Shown here: in pieces, positions 25,875 to 35,031 of the stretch
Position numbering within the stretch: position 1 is the stretch's first letter
Layout: every line of letters starts with the position of its first letter
Assembly (NCBI GenBank): GCA_934444645.1
Contig: CAKSCV010000002.1
Location: 1-64,000 of the forward strand
DNA from: an uncultured Eubacteriales bacterium
Lineage (GTDB): Bacteria; Bacillota; Clostridia; Oscillospirales; CAG-382
Reading direction: 5' to 3'
Length of the DNA stretch: 64,000 nucleotides
Notes under the pieces: generated by a model
What the model saw: only the letters and a program-made list of their open reading frames with translations
Database searches by the model: none
What the model was told of the DNA's origin: nothing
Program-made: the position numbers and the translations under genes

Positions 25875-28595
25875 ATGAACAACAATCACGATAATTTCCG
25901 TAAATCCGACCCGTCTAAGCAAAAACTGACGGTCAATACGACGGCAAATATGAAAAAAGCCGGTGTCAAAAAGGTCATCAAAACCGGCGGAAAAGTCACC
26001 GGTGTGATGCTCGGAAAGACACTTCAATGGATCTTAAACATTTTTTTAACCATTCTTCTGATTTGCACCATCAGCGGCATTGCTATTGCGGCGATTTTTT
26101 TCGGCTATGTCAACAATTATCTGATCGAAGACGATTTTGATATCGAAAATCTGAAAACCAACCTCAATCAGACAACGAAAATTTATTATACCAACGATTC
26201 CGGTGCCGTTGTCGAATTGGAGGATCAGCGCATCTACGGCACGGAAAACCGCTCTTGGGTTTCGTATAACAAAATGCCGAAAAACCTGACCGGTGCGTTT
26301 GTCGCCATCGAGGATGAACGCTTTTGGAAGCACAGCGGCGTGGACTGGAAGCGCACGTTCGGCGCTGTGCTGCAGTTTGCCGGCGGCAATGACAGCTACG
26401 GCGGCTCCACCATTACCCAACAGCTTATCAAAAACATCACCAAAGAAGACGAAACCACCATCCAGCGCAAGGTGCGCGAGATTTTCCGCGCCTTGAGCCT
26501 TACCAAAAAGCACAGCCGCGAAGAGATTCTGGAAATGTATCTCAATACCATCAATCTTTCGCGCAACAATTATGGCGTCCAAGCGGCGGCAAACTACTAT
26601 TTCGGCAAAGACGTGTCCGAATTAGATTTGGTGGAATGTGCCGCACTTGCCGCCATCCCGAAATCGCCGACCAAATATGACCCGGTGCGCAATCCGGAAG
26701 AAAACAAACGCCGCCGCGGCTATGTTCTTGACAAAATGGCGGAGCTTGGCTGGATCACGCAAGAGGAATGCGACACGGCGAAAAACACGGAGCTTATCAT
26801 CAATATCACCGTGCTTGACGGAACGGTCACCAAATCCAACTCCTACTTCAAGGATACGCTCATTGAGCAAATCATTGCCGATCTGAAAGAAGAATACGGC
26901 TATTCGCGTGAGTATGCGTCCGGCATTATCTATTCCGGCGGCTTAAAAATCTATGCAACGATTGATCCCGAAATCCAGACCATCATGGAGGAGGTCTTTG
27001 CTGACCCGGATACCTTTCAGCGCGTGACCGAGGGCATCCAGCCCCAGGCTGCCATGGTGATCATGGATCCGTATACCGGCGATGTCAAAGGCGTTGTCGG
27101 CGGCCGTGAAAAAACGGGCGACCGCGATTTGAACCGCGCCACGCAAAGCCGCCGTCAGATCGGTTCGGCAATCAAGCCGATTACCGTTTATGCCCCGGCC
27201 ATGGATTTGGGTCTTATCAATTATGCGACAGTGTACGATGATACGCCGATCGAATACAAAGCTTCTCTCGGCCGCTATTGGCCGAAAAACGCACCGGCGC
27301 GCTACGATGGACTTGTAACGGTCAACAAAGCCTTAGAGGTTTCCAAAAACACGGTTTCCATCAAGGTTTTGAAGCAGATGACGCCGGAGTATTCCTATAA
27401 TTTCTCGCAGAACAAGCTGCATTTGAACAGCCTTGTGCCAAGCGATAAGGATCTGGCGCCGCTTGCACTCGGCGGTCTTACCAACGGCCTTACCGTTATG
27501 GAGGTCACGGCAGCATATTCGATTTTCCCCAACGGCGGCATGTATTCTTCACCGCGCCTGTATACACGCGTTTTGCGCAACGATGATACGGTGCTTCTCG
27601 AACGGAATGTCAACCCGACATATGCCGTTTCGAGCGATACCGCACAGGTAATGACCAAAATCTTACAAAACGTTGTCACAAACGGTACTGCATCGGGCAT
27701 CACGTTGGATAGAAAGGTGGCCGTCGCCGGCAAAACCGGTACAACAAACGACGATAAAGACCGTTATTTTGTCGGCTTTACGCCGTATTACACAGCGGCG
27801 TGCTGGTTCGGCTACGATACGCCGAAATACCTCGGCAAATTCCGCTCCAACCCTGCCATGATCGCCTGGGAAAAGGTGATGACGCGCGTTCATGAGAAAT
27901 ACATCAATGCCGCGGCATCCGGCGGAGAACCGTTAAAGAAATTCGATTATTCGCGCCTGACGCAGGTGGCGGTCTGCTCGGACAGCGGTCTTTTGCCGTC
28001 CGAGGCTTGTTCGCATGATTTGCGCGGCTCGCGTATTACCTATGCGTGGTTTGCCAAGAATCAGATCCCGACCAAAACCTGTGACACACATATGCTTGTT
28101 GAATGGGATTCGACAACGGGCAGGGTAGCGACGCCTTATTGCCCGGGCAGCGTGATCATGCAGATTGCCCTTGTTAAGACGGATGACCGGAATTTCGTGC
28201 AGAATATCCCGATTACCGACGCTCGTTATACCTGTCGGAGTACGGGCGGAAATCCGGCAAACGTGTTAAATCCGTCCGACCCGTATTATATGAGTACCAT
28301 GCCTGCCGGAACTTATCCCGGGTATTCACCGGGCGTGGATGCGCCGCAAAACAGTTATTGTCCCGTGCATAATTTTGTATATCCCGCGACGGACGGCTAT
28401 TTTGGCGGCACGGATGATGATTCGTTTGAGGATTTGGAGAATTTTATTAACGAGCAAGCGGGAAATACGAATCCGTCAGAGGAGAGCCATGCTGCACAGC
28501 CGCAAAATCCGACAACGGAACATCCGTTAAAGCCCGATTCGACAACGAACAACACGGAGACACACGATTCGGCAACCGCCCATCTGCTGCATTAG
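25875..28595 (+). CDS. Class A penicillin-binding protein (transglycosylase/transpeptidase)
   Basis: A 906-residue bifunctional peptidoglycan synthase. A Lys-rich cytoplasmic tail leads to one membrane segment (about 55-80). The GT51 transglycosylase domain (about 120-310) contains the catalytic EDERFWKHSGVD, GGSTITQQLIKN and KKHSREEILEMYLN motifs. The transpeptidase domain (about 390-700) has the SxxK motif as SAIK (GSAIKPITVYAP), an SKN motif and KTGTTND. The C-terminal 150 residues are an extension ending in a Pro/Thr/Asn-rich tail. GGAGG precedes the start. An SLH gene follows after 25 bases, which suggests coordinated building of wall and surface layer. Confidence 0.95.
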   Translation: MNNNHDNFRKSDPSKQKLTVNTTANMKKAGVKKVIKTGGKVTGVMLGKTLQWILNIFLTILLICTISGIAIAAIFFGYVNNYLIEDDFDIENLKTNLNQTTKIYYTNDSGAVVELEDQRIYGTENRSWVSYNKMPKNLTGAFVAIEDERFWKHSGVDWKRTFGAVLQFAGGNDSYGGSTITQQLIKNITKEDETTIQRKVREIFRALSLTKKHSREEILEMYLNTINLSRNNYGVQAAANYYFGKDVSELDLVECAALAAIPKSPTKYDPVRNPEENKRRRGYVLDKMAELGWITQEECDTAKNTELIINITVLDGTVTKSNSYFKDTLIEQIIADLKEEYGYSREYASGIIYSGGLKIYATIDPEIQTIMEEVFADPDTFQRVTEGIQPQAAMVIMDPYTGDVKGVVGGREKTGDRDLNRATQSRRQIGSAIKPITVYAPAMDLGLINYATVYDDTPIEYKASLGRYWPKNAPARYDGLVTVNKALEVSKNTVSIKVLKQMTPEYSYNFSQNKLHLNSLVPSDKDLAPLALGGLTNGLTVMEVTAAYSIFPNGGMYSSPRLYTRVLRNDDTVLLERNVNPTYAVSSDTAQVMTKILQNVVTNGTASGITLDRKVAVAGKTGTTNDDKDRYFVGFTPYYTAACWFGYDTPKYLGKFRSNPAMIAWEKVMTRVHEKYINAAASGGEPLKKFDYSRLTQVAVCSDSGLLPSEACSHDLRGSRITYAWFAKNQIPTKTCDTHMLVEWDSTTGRVATPYCPGSVIMQIALVKTDDRNFVQNIPITDARYTCRSTGGNPANVLNPSDPYYMSTMPAGTYPGYSPGVDAPQNSYCPVHNFVYPATDGYFGGTDDDSFEDLENFINEQAGNTNPSEESHAAQPQNPTTEHPLKPDSTTNNTETHDSATAHLLH

Positions 28596-28620
28596 CGAAA
28601 AAACAGGAAGTAAAAGAAGC

Positions 28621-29844
28621 ATGAGATGTTTGAAAAAGAAGATTTACGCCCTGTCAGCCGTGGCCGGGCTTGCACTCGGAGCCTTTGGCGGAACCAATGC
28701 CTTCGGCGATACGGCACAGCTTGACAAAGGGTCTGTGAAAGCTTTTACCGATGTGGCGGCAGACAGCTGGTATTATCCGTATGTGTCCCGTTTAACCGAA
28801 ACCGGCGTTATCAAAGGCATAACCGAAACGTCGTTTGCTCCGAACGGCACGTTTACTGTTGCGGAAGCGGCGGCTGTCATTACCCGGTATCTCGGACTCG
28901 ACGATCAAGCGGAAAACCGCAAAAATGCCATGGAGGTTTTGGGCGTTGCCGGTGCGGATAAGTGGTATGCCGGGTATGTCCAGCTGTTGTACGAAGCCGG
29001 TGTTATCGACGTTTCGTCTTACGGCTGTTCGGTGATGGGACGCCATATTTCCATCGATGCGCCCGAGCTTTTGGAAAAGCCGATCAAACGGTATGAATTC
29101 GCCGCGTTTGTCACGCGCTCGTTTGAGCTTGACGGTACGGAAATCCGCAGCACGGTCGGCGAAGGTCTGGGACATGAGTTTATTTATTCCGGCACTTACG
29201 ACGAAAGTATGCTCGAAAAGTATATCCCGTATATTGCAGATTACGAAGCAATCCCGGCTTCGTACAATTACTATGTGCTGAAAGCCTATTATAACGGCAT
29301 TTTCAACGGCGACGATGCCGGAAATTTTAATCCGACCAACGACCTGACCCGTGCGGAAATGGCCAAAGTAACGGCTGTGATTATAGACAACTCCTTGCGC
29401 ACGCGCATCGATGTGAATGCTGCCCGACCCGAAACGCCCGGTTCGAACGAAACCGCACCGCTTCCGGAGGACAGCTATCTTGTCATCGACGGCAAGCAGG
29501 TGTTAAAGCCCTCGTATACCGATGCGTTATTTGCTGCGGAAGCCATGAATTTCGGCACCTTCTACGAGAATAATTTGCCGGTTGTATCGTATACGCGGCA
29601 GTCGGCACCACCCTCCGGCTATGCGTTCCGCGTCTACCATTTCACCAAAGATGCGGTTGGCTTTGATGTCAATATTGCCGCCGCAAAGGATACCTCCGAC
29701 GGCTATCGCAGCTTATTTAATCCCGGCGATCGGCTGGTGCTTACGCTTGTCAATACACAAACCGGTGAAACCGTGGATGCCCATACCTTTATTTTGAACG
29801 GCGTCGGCGCGGTCACGCAGAATTCCGACCGCTATCTGCCGTAA
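28621..29844 (+). CDS. SLH-domain surface protein
   Basis: A 407-residue exported protein with a signal peptide (ALGAFGGTNAFG) followed by three SLH domains within the first about 260 residues (FTDVAADSWYYPYV, then AGYVQLLYEAGVID, then GIFNGDDAGNFNPTNDLTR). The remaining 140 residues form an unknown domain. Here SLH is at the N-terminus, opposite to the proteins of the 8-15 kb locus. It follows the class A PBP gene by 25 bases and is probably co-transcribed. Its role may be to tie the outer layer to new wall. Confidence 0.85.
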   Translation: MRCLKKKIYALSAVAGLALGAFGGTNAFGDTAQLDKGSVKAFTDVAADSWYYPYVSRLTETGVIKGITETSFAPNGTFTVAEAAAVITRYLGLDDQAENRKNAMEVLGVAGADKWYAGYVQLLYEAGVIDVSSYGCSVMGRHISIDAPELLEKPIKRYEFAAFVTRSFELDGTEIRSTVGEGLGHEFIYSGTYDESMLEKYIPYIADYEAIPASYNYYVLKAYYNGIFNGDDAGNFNPTNDLTRAEMAKVTAVIIDNSLRTRIDVNAARPETPGSNETAPLPEDSYLVIDGKQVLKPSYTDALFAAEAMNFGTFYENNLPVVSYTRQSAPPSGYAFRVYHFTKDAVGFDVNIAAAKDTSDGYRSLFNPGDRLVLTLVNTQTGETVDAHTFILNGVGAVTQNSDRYLP

Positions 29845-29884
29845 GAAAACGGACGATTTTAACGTAATTTGAGACAATTTCTCC

Positions 29885-29912
29885 TTGCATTCAGCTTTTG
29901 TCGTGATAGAAT
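29885..29912 (+). promoter_or_regulatory. Promoter of the esterase gene
   Basis: TTGCAT (29885-29890), a 16-bp spacer and TAGAAT (29907-29912). A TAGGAG site precedes the start codon. Confidence 0.65.
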
Positions 29913-29947
29913 AAGAAGGTAATCTTTTAAGGATAGGAGCGATTATT

Positions 29948-30745
29948 ATGCGCTTTGAAAAAATCTATTTTGACCCGAACCATACGGACGCGTTTCTCAC
30001 ATTGTATGTGTCGGATGTGAAAAGCCCGATCCGCGATGCAATGCTCGTTATTCCCGGCGGCGGCTACGGCTGCGTCTGCTCCGACCGTGAGGGCGAACCG
30101 ATTGCCCTTGCGTATCTTGCACGCGGCATGAACGCCTTTGTGCTCCATTATACCGTAACGCCCTCCGATCCGTATATTCCGCTTATGGAAGCTTCGCTTG
30201 CCATGGCGTATATCCGCGAACACGCACAAGAGCTTGCCATCGATCCGAAACGTGTCTTTGCCGTCGGCTTTTCGGCAGGCGGTCATCTGGCTGCTTCGCT
30301 TGCAACCATGTGGAACGATCCCGTGTTAAACAGCCGCCTTTCGATTCCGCAGGGAGCAAACCGCCCGGACGGTGCCGTGCTGTGCTATGCCGTCATTACG
30401 CCTGAAGGTCATTTCGGCAGCTTCCAGAATCTGTTAGGCACACAGATTGAGAACGCCGAAATGCTCCGTGCCTTTACGGTCAGCGAACGCGTAAGCACGG
30501 ATACGCCGCCAATGTTTTTGGTGCATACGGCAAACGACGATGTTGTTCCCGTGGAAAAGAACGCGCTTGTCATGGCGAACGCTCTGACAAAAGCCAAAAT
30601 TCCGTATGAACTGCATATTTATCCGTTCGGACCGCATGGCATGGCTCTTGCCAACAGCGATACCAGTAATGCGTATCCGCCGCTTGAAGATGACGCTTAT
30701 GCACGTTGGGTGGATGATTCCGTAAGATTCTTTGCCAGATTTTGA
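29948..30745 (+). CDS. Alpha/beta hydrolase, acetyl-esterase type
   Basis: This 265-residue cytoplasmic enzyme has the nucleophile elbow GFSAGGH (near residue 103), an oxyanion segment PGGGY (near 36), an Asp in HTANDDVVP and a His in PFGPHGMAL. This fits the BD-FAE/acetyl-xylan-esterase-like branch, which removes acetyl or similar acyl groups from sugars. There is no signal peptide, so the substrate would be imported oligosaccharides. It stands alone under its own promoter. The exact substrate cannot be read from the sequence. Confidence 0.82.
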   Translation: MRFEKIYFDPNHTDAFLTLYVSDVKSPIRDAMLVIPGGGYGCVCSDREGEPIALAYLARGMNAFVLHYTVTPSDPYIPLMEASLAMAYIREHAQELAIDPKRVFAVGFSAGGHLAASLATMWNDPVLNSRLSIPQGANRPDGAVLCYAVITPEGHFGSFQNLLGTQIENAEMLRAFTVSERVSTDTPPMFLVHTANDDVVPVEKNALVMANALTKAKIPYELHIYPFGPHGMALANSDTSNAYPPLEDDAYARWVDDSVRFFARF

Positions 30746-30826
30746 TAATGCTAAAGCATCACGTATTTTCAATTATGGATGCGATTTGCAGTAAAGGATG
30801 GGAGAGAACGGGACAGGCGACGTTAC

Positions 30827-31933
30827 TCAGTTTGCGTACAGCTTTAGTTTCTCGGTAACCGCGAGAAAACGCGGGTCTTGGCGGATGCAGTCATATCGGG
30901 TATGCTGCATTTTTTCAAGCATATAGTAGCAATGCGTATGCTCGGTGAGTTCATGAAAATCCTCGCTGTTTTCGGGATAGATTTGTGTGTCAACCAAGAA
31001 AGACGAGAAATGTTTCCCGTGGTCGTTCTGATAGGATAAGTCGCAGGCCACGGCATGGTCACACATCTTTTCGAGCGAATCGAGAGCCTCTTCCGCTTTG
31101 CCGAGCGCGATTTCGTAAGTAGAGATCAGCCAATGATTAAAAGCTACGCGGAAGTGGTGATACATCAGATTTTCGCCGTAGATTAAGGAATAGAGCTTGT
31201 TTGATACCCGAAGCATTTCAATTTTATTCTCCCAGGTTGAGGCGTCATTCGGAATATCCTCATTCAGCACAAGGTTCTGAATCGCCGAGCCGAGAGCGTC
31301 CGTAAGCTTATCGATCTCATCCTGAATGTAGAATTTCGTTTTCCCGTCTCCGATTCCGCCGGACAGTACATACTCGCGGCAGTATTTCATGGGAGTGAGC
31401 CGTTTGACTAAGTCCATGATCTTGTCGGTCTGACCGGTTTCACTGTATAAGCTGACCAGCTTTGTGATGGCATCGTATCGTGTGTTCTCGCTGACGCATT
31501 CATCCATAACGGTTTTCAGAAGATTTTCGATCTCTCCGATAAGCGATGTATCGTGTGTCTGCTGCCACATGAAATACAGACACACCGCAAGTTGTTCTCG
31601 AATCTCATGGTCGTTCGGGTACCGTAAGAAGGCATTTCGTGCATAAGCAAGCTGTTCCTCGAGCGATCCGACCTCCGAGAGACGATTCATTTCCTTTTTG
31701 ATAGCTGTAAGCTCGGCTTCACGTTCGGACAGCCTATAGCCGATCAGCTCGTCCACACTGACCGCGAAAAAGTCTGCAAGCACCGGAAGAAGCTCGATAT
31801 CCGGATAACCGCTTTCCGATTCCCAGCGTGAAATTGCCTGAGGCGTAACGCCAATGCCTGTTGCAAGTGCGTCTTGTGTAATATTGTTTTCTGCACGAAG
31901 TTTTTTGATGATCGTGCCTATTTTAAGGTTCAT
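30827..31933 (-). CDS. XRE-family regulator with helical C-terminal domain
   Basis: A 368-residue protein with an N-terminal XRE helix-turn-helix (about residues 7-62; DALATGIGVTPQAISRWES), followed by about 290 residues of helical, TPR-like sequence. Such proteins sense a small molecule or peptide through the C-terminal helices. It is single, between the esterase (convergent) and the zinc peptidase. GGAGG precedes the start. Its targets are unknown. Confidence 0.85.
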   Translation of the reverse strand: MNLKIGTIIKKLRAENNITQDALATGIGVTPQAISRWESESGYPDIELLPVLADFFAVSVDELIGYRLSEREAELTAIKKEMNRLSEVGSLEEQLAYARNAFLRYPNDHEIREQLAVCLYFMWQQTHDTSLIGEIENLLKTVMDECVSENTRYDAITKLVSLYSETGQTDKIMDLVKRLTPMKYCREYVLSGGIGDGKTKFYIQDEIDKLTDALGSAIQNLVLNEDIPNDASTWENKIEMLRVSNKLYSLIYGENLMYHHFRVAFNHWLISTYEIALGKAEEALDSLEKMCDHAVACDLSYQNDHGKHFSSFLVDTQIYPENSEDFHELTEHTHCYYMLEKMQHTRYDCIRQDPRFLAVTEKLKLYAN

Positions 31934-31970
31934 ATCGTACCTCCGAAATGTTTATCACCGGTGTAATTCT

Positions 31971-31998
31971 ATTATAACACGGATTTCCCAAAAAGCAA
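31971..31998 (-). promoter_or_regulatory. Probable promoter of the XRE regulator
   Basis: Minus-strand TATAAT (31971-31976) has a weak TTGCTT (31993-31998) 16 bp upstream. An inverted repeat (ATATAAAG-TATTG-CTTTATAT, about 32019-32039) lies just above and could be an operator. Confidence 0.45.
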
Positions 31999-32113
31999 TT
32001 ATCAATCTGTTGTTGAAGATATAAAGTATTGCTTTATATTCTTAAAGGCATTATCTCGTAAAAAAGGGCAGAACGTGTGAAAAAACAGCGCATGTTCCGT
32101 CCTTTAAAATGCA

Positions 32114-32145
32114 AAAGTCCTGAAATCAAATGATTTCAGGACTTT
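32114..32145 (-). terminator. Terminator of the zinc peptidase gene
   Basis: A nearly continuous palindrome: AAAGTCCTGAAATCA (32114-32128) pairs with TGATTTCAGGACTTT (32131-32145). On the minus strand a T-rich stretch follows. Confidence 0.7.
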
Positions 32146-32198
32146 ACGTTATGTATTGCGCCACCGAAAAAGATATCGCTTTTGGGCGAAAGGTCAAT

Positions 32199-33188
32199 TC
32201 AGATGGATATTTGATTGCTTTCAAACTGCCCAATCAGCCATTCGTTATAATCTTCGGGAATCTTGGACTCCAGCAACAATCGTTCAAAGATGGCAATTGA
32301 TGTCGGGCAATTACCGCCGTACTCTTTCTTTGCTCTTTCCAAAAGCTGTTCTTTTGAATAATTCCCTGATAAATAGCAAAGGTAATATTCTGCCGCCAAA
32401 ACAAACTCTTCCTCATCGCCAGATCGCCAATCTTCAATCAGCGCACGGTGGCAAGCTTTTAATTTTTCATTGCTTTCAATATATTTCCAATATAAGCTTG
32501 TCAATTTCTCGCTTGCAAAGCCATGCATAAGCTCGTGAGCAATAAGAGGGTAGAAATCGACCGCTCCGGCAGAGCGGCAAAAACAAGTCAAAAACGAGTC
32601 GCCATACAGAGTGAATGCCGTCGGAGCGCTGAAAAATGAAACATAAATATTGGCAGAAGCTATGACTGATGATTTTTTCAGTAAAGAAACGTTTCGAAAC
32701 AGCAAGTCTGCATCGTAGCCTGCAACCGCAGTTTCCTTTGGTTTCATTTCGGAATACACCATAGGTAAGATACGCTCTTTGTATATGCTTTCAAATCCTA
32801 TGTTTTTAAGCACAGTCAATCTCTTTGCATACAGATCGGCGAACCCGTCTTTCAGCCACCCTAGAACCGGATATATGTAGGATGCCGTAAACCCGCCTGT
32901 TATCCTCTCCTTTACTGTGTCTTCAATTTTTCGCGGATCGTTGAACATATCAATTAAATCGTCTAACGTCAAGCATTCCAAATCATTATCAAAGTATGCG
33001 CTTACAATCAGGCAGATATTTGACATTCCTATAAAATTATCCCCGAAGTCTCCCGGCAAAAGAGCGTTGATATATTTGATTTCTTCGATTTGTTTTTCGT
33101 TCATCCATTTGGTATCATTCAGCAACCTTTTTTCGAGAAAGCAAAGCGTATCAAGAGCAAGGCTTGATTTTACCTGAATATGGGACAT
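32199..33188 (-). CDS. Orphan zincin-type metallopeptidase-like protein
   Basis: This 329-residue protein has an HELMHG motif (HExxH zinc site) near residue 217 and an acidic helix about 50 residues later (EDWRSGDEEEFVLAAEYYLCYL) that could supply the third ligand. No signal peptide is visible, so it is probably cytoplasmic. It is a single gene with a GGAGGT site and its own terminator. I do not recognise the family beyond the zincin fold; the substrate is unknown. Confidence 0.65.
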   Translation of the reverse strand: MSHIQVKSSLALDTLCFLEKRLLNDTKWMNEKQIEEIKYINALLPGDFGDNFIGMSNICLIVSAYFDNDLECLTLDDLIDMFNDPRKIEDTVKERITGGFTASYIYPVLGWLKDGFADLYAKRLTVLKNIGFESIYKERILPMVYSEMKPKETAVAGYDADLLFRNVSLLKKSSVIASANIYVSFFSAPTAFTLYGDSFLTCFCRSAGAVDFYPLIAHELMHGFASEKLTSLYWKYIESNEKLKACHRALIEDWRSGDEEEFVLAAEYYLCYLSGNYSKEQLLERAKKEYGGNCPTSIAIFERLLLESKIPEDYNEWLIGQFESNQISI

Positions 33189-33297
33189 CAGCGTACCTCC
33201 TATGGTTTATTTATTAATTGTATCACAAAATTTGTTTGGTTTCAACCTTTTTGTTGCGAAAAATAAAAGCCTTACAGAACGAAGTTCAATAATGCTT

Positions 33298-33390
33298 TTG
33301 GCTGCGGAACCAGGATTTTTCGCCTGCGGGCGAGCCATTCCGCGGCTCTGACAGCCCACAGGGCTGTCAGAGCCGCTCCCATTCAAATCC
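33298..33390. repeat. Palindromic element beginning with a copy of the tRNA-Gln 3' end
   Basis: About 20 bases at 33298-33317 repeat the 3' end of the neighbouring tRNA with one mismatch (TGGCTGCGGAAC, then AGGATTT). They are followed by a perfect 16-bp hairpin, 33342-33357 with 33361-33376 around an ACA loop. It looks like a duplicated tRNA end plus a palindromic repeat. Function unknown. Confidence 0.55.
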
Positions 33391-33402
33391 GCTTCCTTAA
33401 AC

Positions 33403-33440
33403 ATAAAGAAAAGAGCATCCGATGATGCTCTTTTCTTTAT
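33403..33440. terminator. Terminator of tRNA-Gln
   Basis: A perfect 17-bp stem: ATAAAGAAAAGAGCATC (33403-33419) pairs with GATGCTCTTTTCTTTAT (33424-33440) around a 4-base loop. It is T-rich on the downstream side in the minus direction and sits directly after the tRNA CCA end. Confidence 0.85.
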
Positions 33441-33513
33441 GGCTGCGGAACTAGGATTTGAACCCAGACAAACAGAGTCAGAGTCTGTCGTGCTGCCATT
33501 ACACAATTCCGCA
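33440..33513 (-). tRNA. tRNA-Gln (anticodon CTG)
   Basis: A 74-base minus-strand cloverleaf. The acceptor stem is TGCGGAA/TTCCGCA, the anticodon stem ACAGA/TCTGT surrounds the loop CTCTGAC with anticodon CTG, the T-loop is GGTTCAAATCC, and the 3' CCA is encoded. A strong terminator follows at once. Confidence 0.93.
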
Positions 33514-33627
33514 ATGTCTTCAACTGACGGGATATATTATACAACAACACGAACGGTTTGTCAAGAGGTTTTCACAATTTATTATGCAAATGTTTTCGAC
33601 ATTTCCTAAGACTTCATCGGAATACGG

Positions 33628-34785
33628 TCAAACGTGTTCTTCAAGACCGGTTTTATCCGATTTGTACGCTGCTTCCATCACACGGTTGACATACACGCCG
33701 TCGGCGAAGGAGGGCGTAAAAGCTTTCTTTTCGTTTACGGCAGACAGGTAGCTGTACATCGAGTGAATATGTCCGCGGAACCAGCCGATGGGCGCACGCA
33801 TTCCCGGAAAGACCGCTTCCGGAAGGTCGTAGCGGTTGACGCACTCGATGGCTGTGAAGCCGCGCTCACCGCCGTTTGGTGCGGACGGTTGCTTGGCGTC
33901 ATAAAAATACAGATAATTCGGGTTCATGAGATCAAATTTCAGCGCACCGTCCGTACCGTAAACGGCAAGCGTGAAATCATCGTTTGCACCGACCGAAACC
34001 TTGCTTGCTTCAATCGTGCCGCACGCGCCGCCGGCAAGACGTGCCGTGATATAAAATGCTTCATCCGCGTTGGTGTGCCACACCTTTCCGTCCGCACCCG
34101 TGCGTTCGGGATAAACGATCTGCGAAAGCCCTCTCACGGTATCGATCTTATTTTCCGGCGCATTTCCGAGAACGAACGCTAAAAGGTCGATGGCGTGCGA
34201 ACCGAGATCAAATAACACACCGCCGCCGCAAATATCTTTGTCCTGCTTCCAACCGCGCGGCTTGGCCGGGTCGGTGCTTGACGAATGCAGATAGGCACTG
34301 CGGAAGGACACGATTTTTCCCAAACGTCCCTCGGCAACAAGGCTTGCGGCGCGGATGGCAGCCGGAAGATGGCGGTTGTTGAACACAACACCGCAAACGC
34401 TGTCGGTTTTTTCGGCAAGTGCGGCAAGCTCTTCGGCTTGTGCGGCCGTAATGCCGAGCGGCTTTTCGCAAAGCACGTTCTTTTCGTGCGCAAGTGCCGC
34501 TTTTACTTCCTCATAATGGCAGATGTTGGGCGTGCAAACATCGATGACATCGATTTCCGGATTGTTCAGCACGGCTTCGTAGTCCGTCGAGACATTTTCA
34601 AAGCCGAGCCTATCCGCTTTTTCTCGTGCGCTTTTTTGGTCGCGTGTTACAAGCGTGTGAAGCTTCGCTTCAAAGGGCAGGGGATTGTAGCAATAGCGAA
34701 GATTGGCAACTGCCGCCGCATGAGCGCGCCCCATGGCACCTGAGCCGATAAGCGCAATATTGATAGCTTTTTTTGTTGATTCCAT
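33628..34785 (-). CDS. Gfo/Idh/MocA-family oxidoreductase
   Basis: A 385-residue NAD(P)-dependent dehydrogenase. The N-terminal Rossmann fold starts with ALIGSGAMGRAHAAA (residues 10-24), followed by the conserved CEKPLG motif (near 106). The substrate domain has the GGVLFDLGSHAIDLL segment, whose Asp and His are catalytic in this family. Members oxidise sugars, inositols or sugar acids. It is transcribed alone from its own promoter. The exact substrate is unknown. Confidence 0.88.
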   Translation of the reverse strand: MESTKKAINIALIGSGAMGRAHAAAVANLRYCYNPLPFEAKLHTLVTRDQKSAREKADRLGFENVSTDYEAVLNNPEIDVIDVCTPNICHYEEVKAALAHEKNVLCEKPLGITAAQAEELAALAEKTDSVCGVVFNNRHLPAAIRAASLVAEGRLGKIVSFRSAYLHSSSTDPAKPRGWKQDKDICGGGVLFDLGSHAIDLLAFVLGNAPENKIDTVRGLSQIVYPERTGADGKVWHTNADEAFYITARLAGGACGTIEASKVSVGANDDFTLAVYGTDGALKFDLMNPNYLYFYDAKQPSAPNGGERGFTAIECVNRYDLPEAVFPGMRAPIGWFRGHIHSMYSYLSAVNEKKAFTPSFADGVYVNRVMEAAYKSDKTGLEEHV

Positions 34786-34814
34786 GTACCGATTTCCTTT
34801 AGCATTTTTCTTTT

Positions 34815-34843
34815 ATTCTATCATATCATGCTTCGTTTTTCAA
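34815..34843 (-). promoter_or_regulatory. Promoter of the Gfo/Idh/MocA gene
   Basis: Minus-strand TTGAAA (34838-34843), a 17-bp spacer and TAGAAT (34815-34820). Confidence 0.65.
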
Positions 34844-34873
34844 GACTTTTTTCAACAAATTTGTCCGGAACTC

Positions 34874-34902
34874 TTGACAGGACGCAGCGAGTATGGTAAA
34901 AT
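34874..34902 (+). promoter_or_regulatory. Promoter of the riboswitch-controlled oadB-oadG pair
   Basis: TTGACA (34874-34879), a 17-bp spacer and TAAAAT (34897-34902). The predicted start near 34909 gives a leader of about 195 bases that contains the riboswitch and terminator. Confidence 0.8.
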
Positions 34903-34930
34903 AATAAAAGAAATCAAAAATCTTCCGGAT

Positions 34931-35031
34931 AAAAGGGAGTAGCGGCGGAAAACCGTTGCAGAAGCGTCAATCACGGTCGTCAGGCAGAAATAGCCATGCG
35001 ATCCGCGTCTGCATGAAACGCGAGACTTTTA
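34931..35031 (+). ncRNA. yybP-ykoY (manganese) riboswitch
   Basis: The leader begins AAAAGGGAGTAGC and ends ATGAAACGCGAGACTTTT, which match the conserved 5' and 3' elements of the yybP-ykoY Mn2+ riboswitch (GGGGAGUAGC ... GAGCAAGACCUUU type). The internal GTCGTCA element is present at 34977-34982. The outer helix P1 forms from AAAAG and CTTTT. A small GGCGG-AAAA-CCG hairpin follows the first element, as in the L. lactis example. A terminator that reuses the 3' P1 strand follows, so metal binding should favour readthrough. Read by eye; a covariance-model search would settle it. Confidence 0.78.

Larger units (their letters stand above)
33189..33627. other. Gene-poor region with tRNA-Gln, terminator and palindromic repeat
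   Basis: This 439-base stretch holds tRNA-Gln (33440-33513), its terminator (33403-33440) and a second element at about 33298-33390 made of a copy of the tRNA 3' end plus a strong hairpin. The minus-strand open frame across 33207-33506 runs through the tRNA and is not a gene. Nothing else was seen. Confidence 0.8.

Noticed and set aside
33207..33506. Minus-strand 99-residue open frame
   Set aside because: It runs through tRNA-Gln, its terminator and the palindromic repeat; no ribosome binding site.
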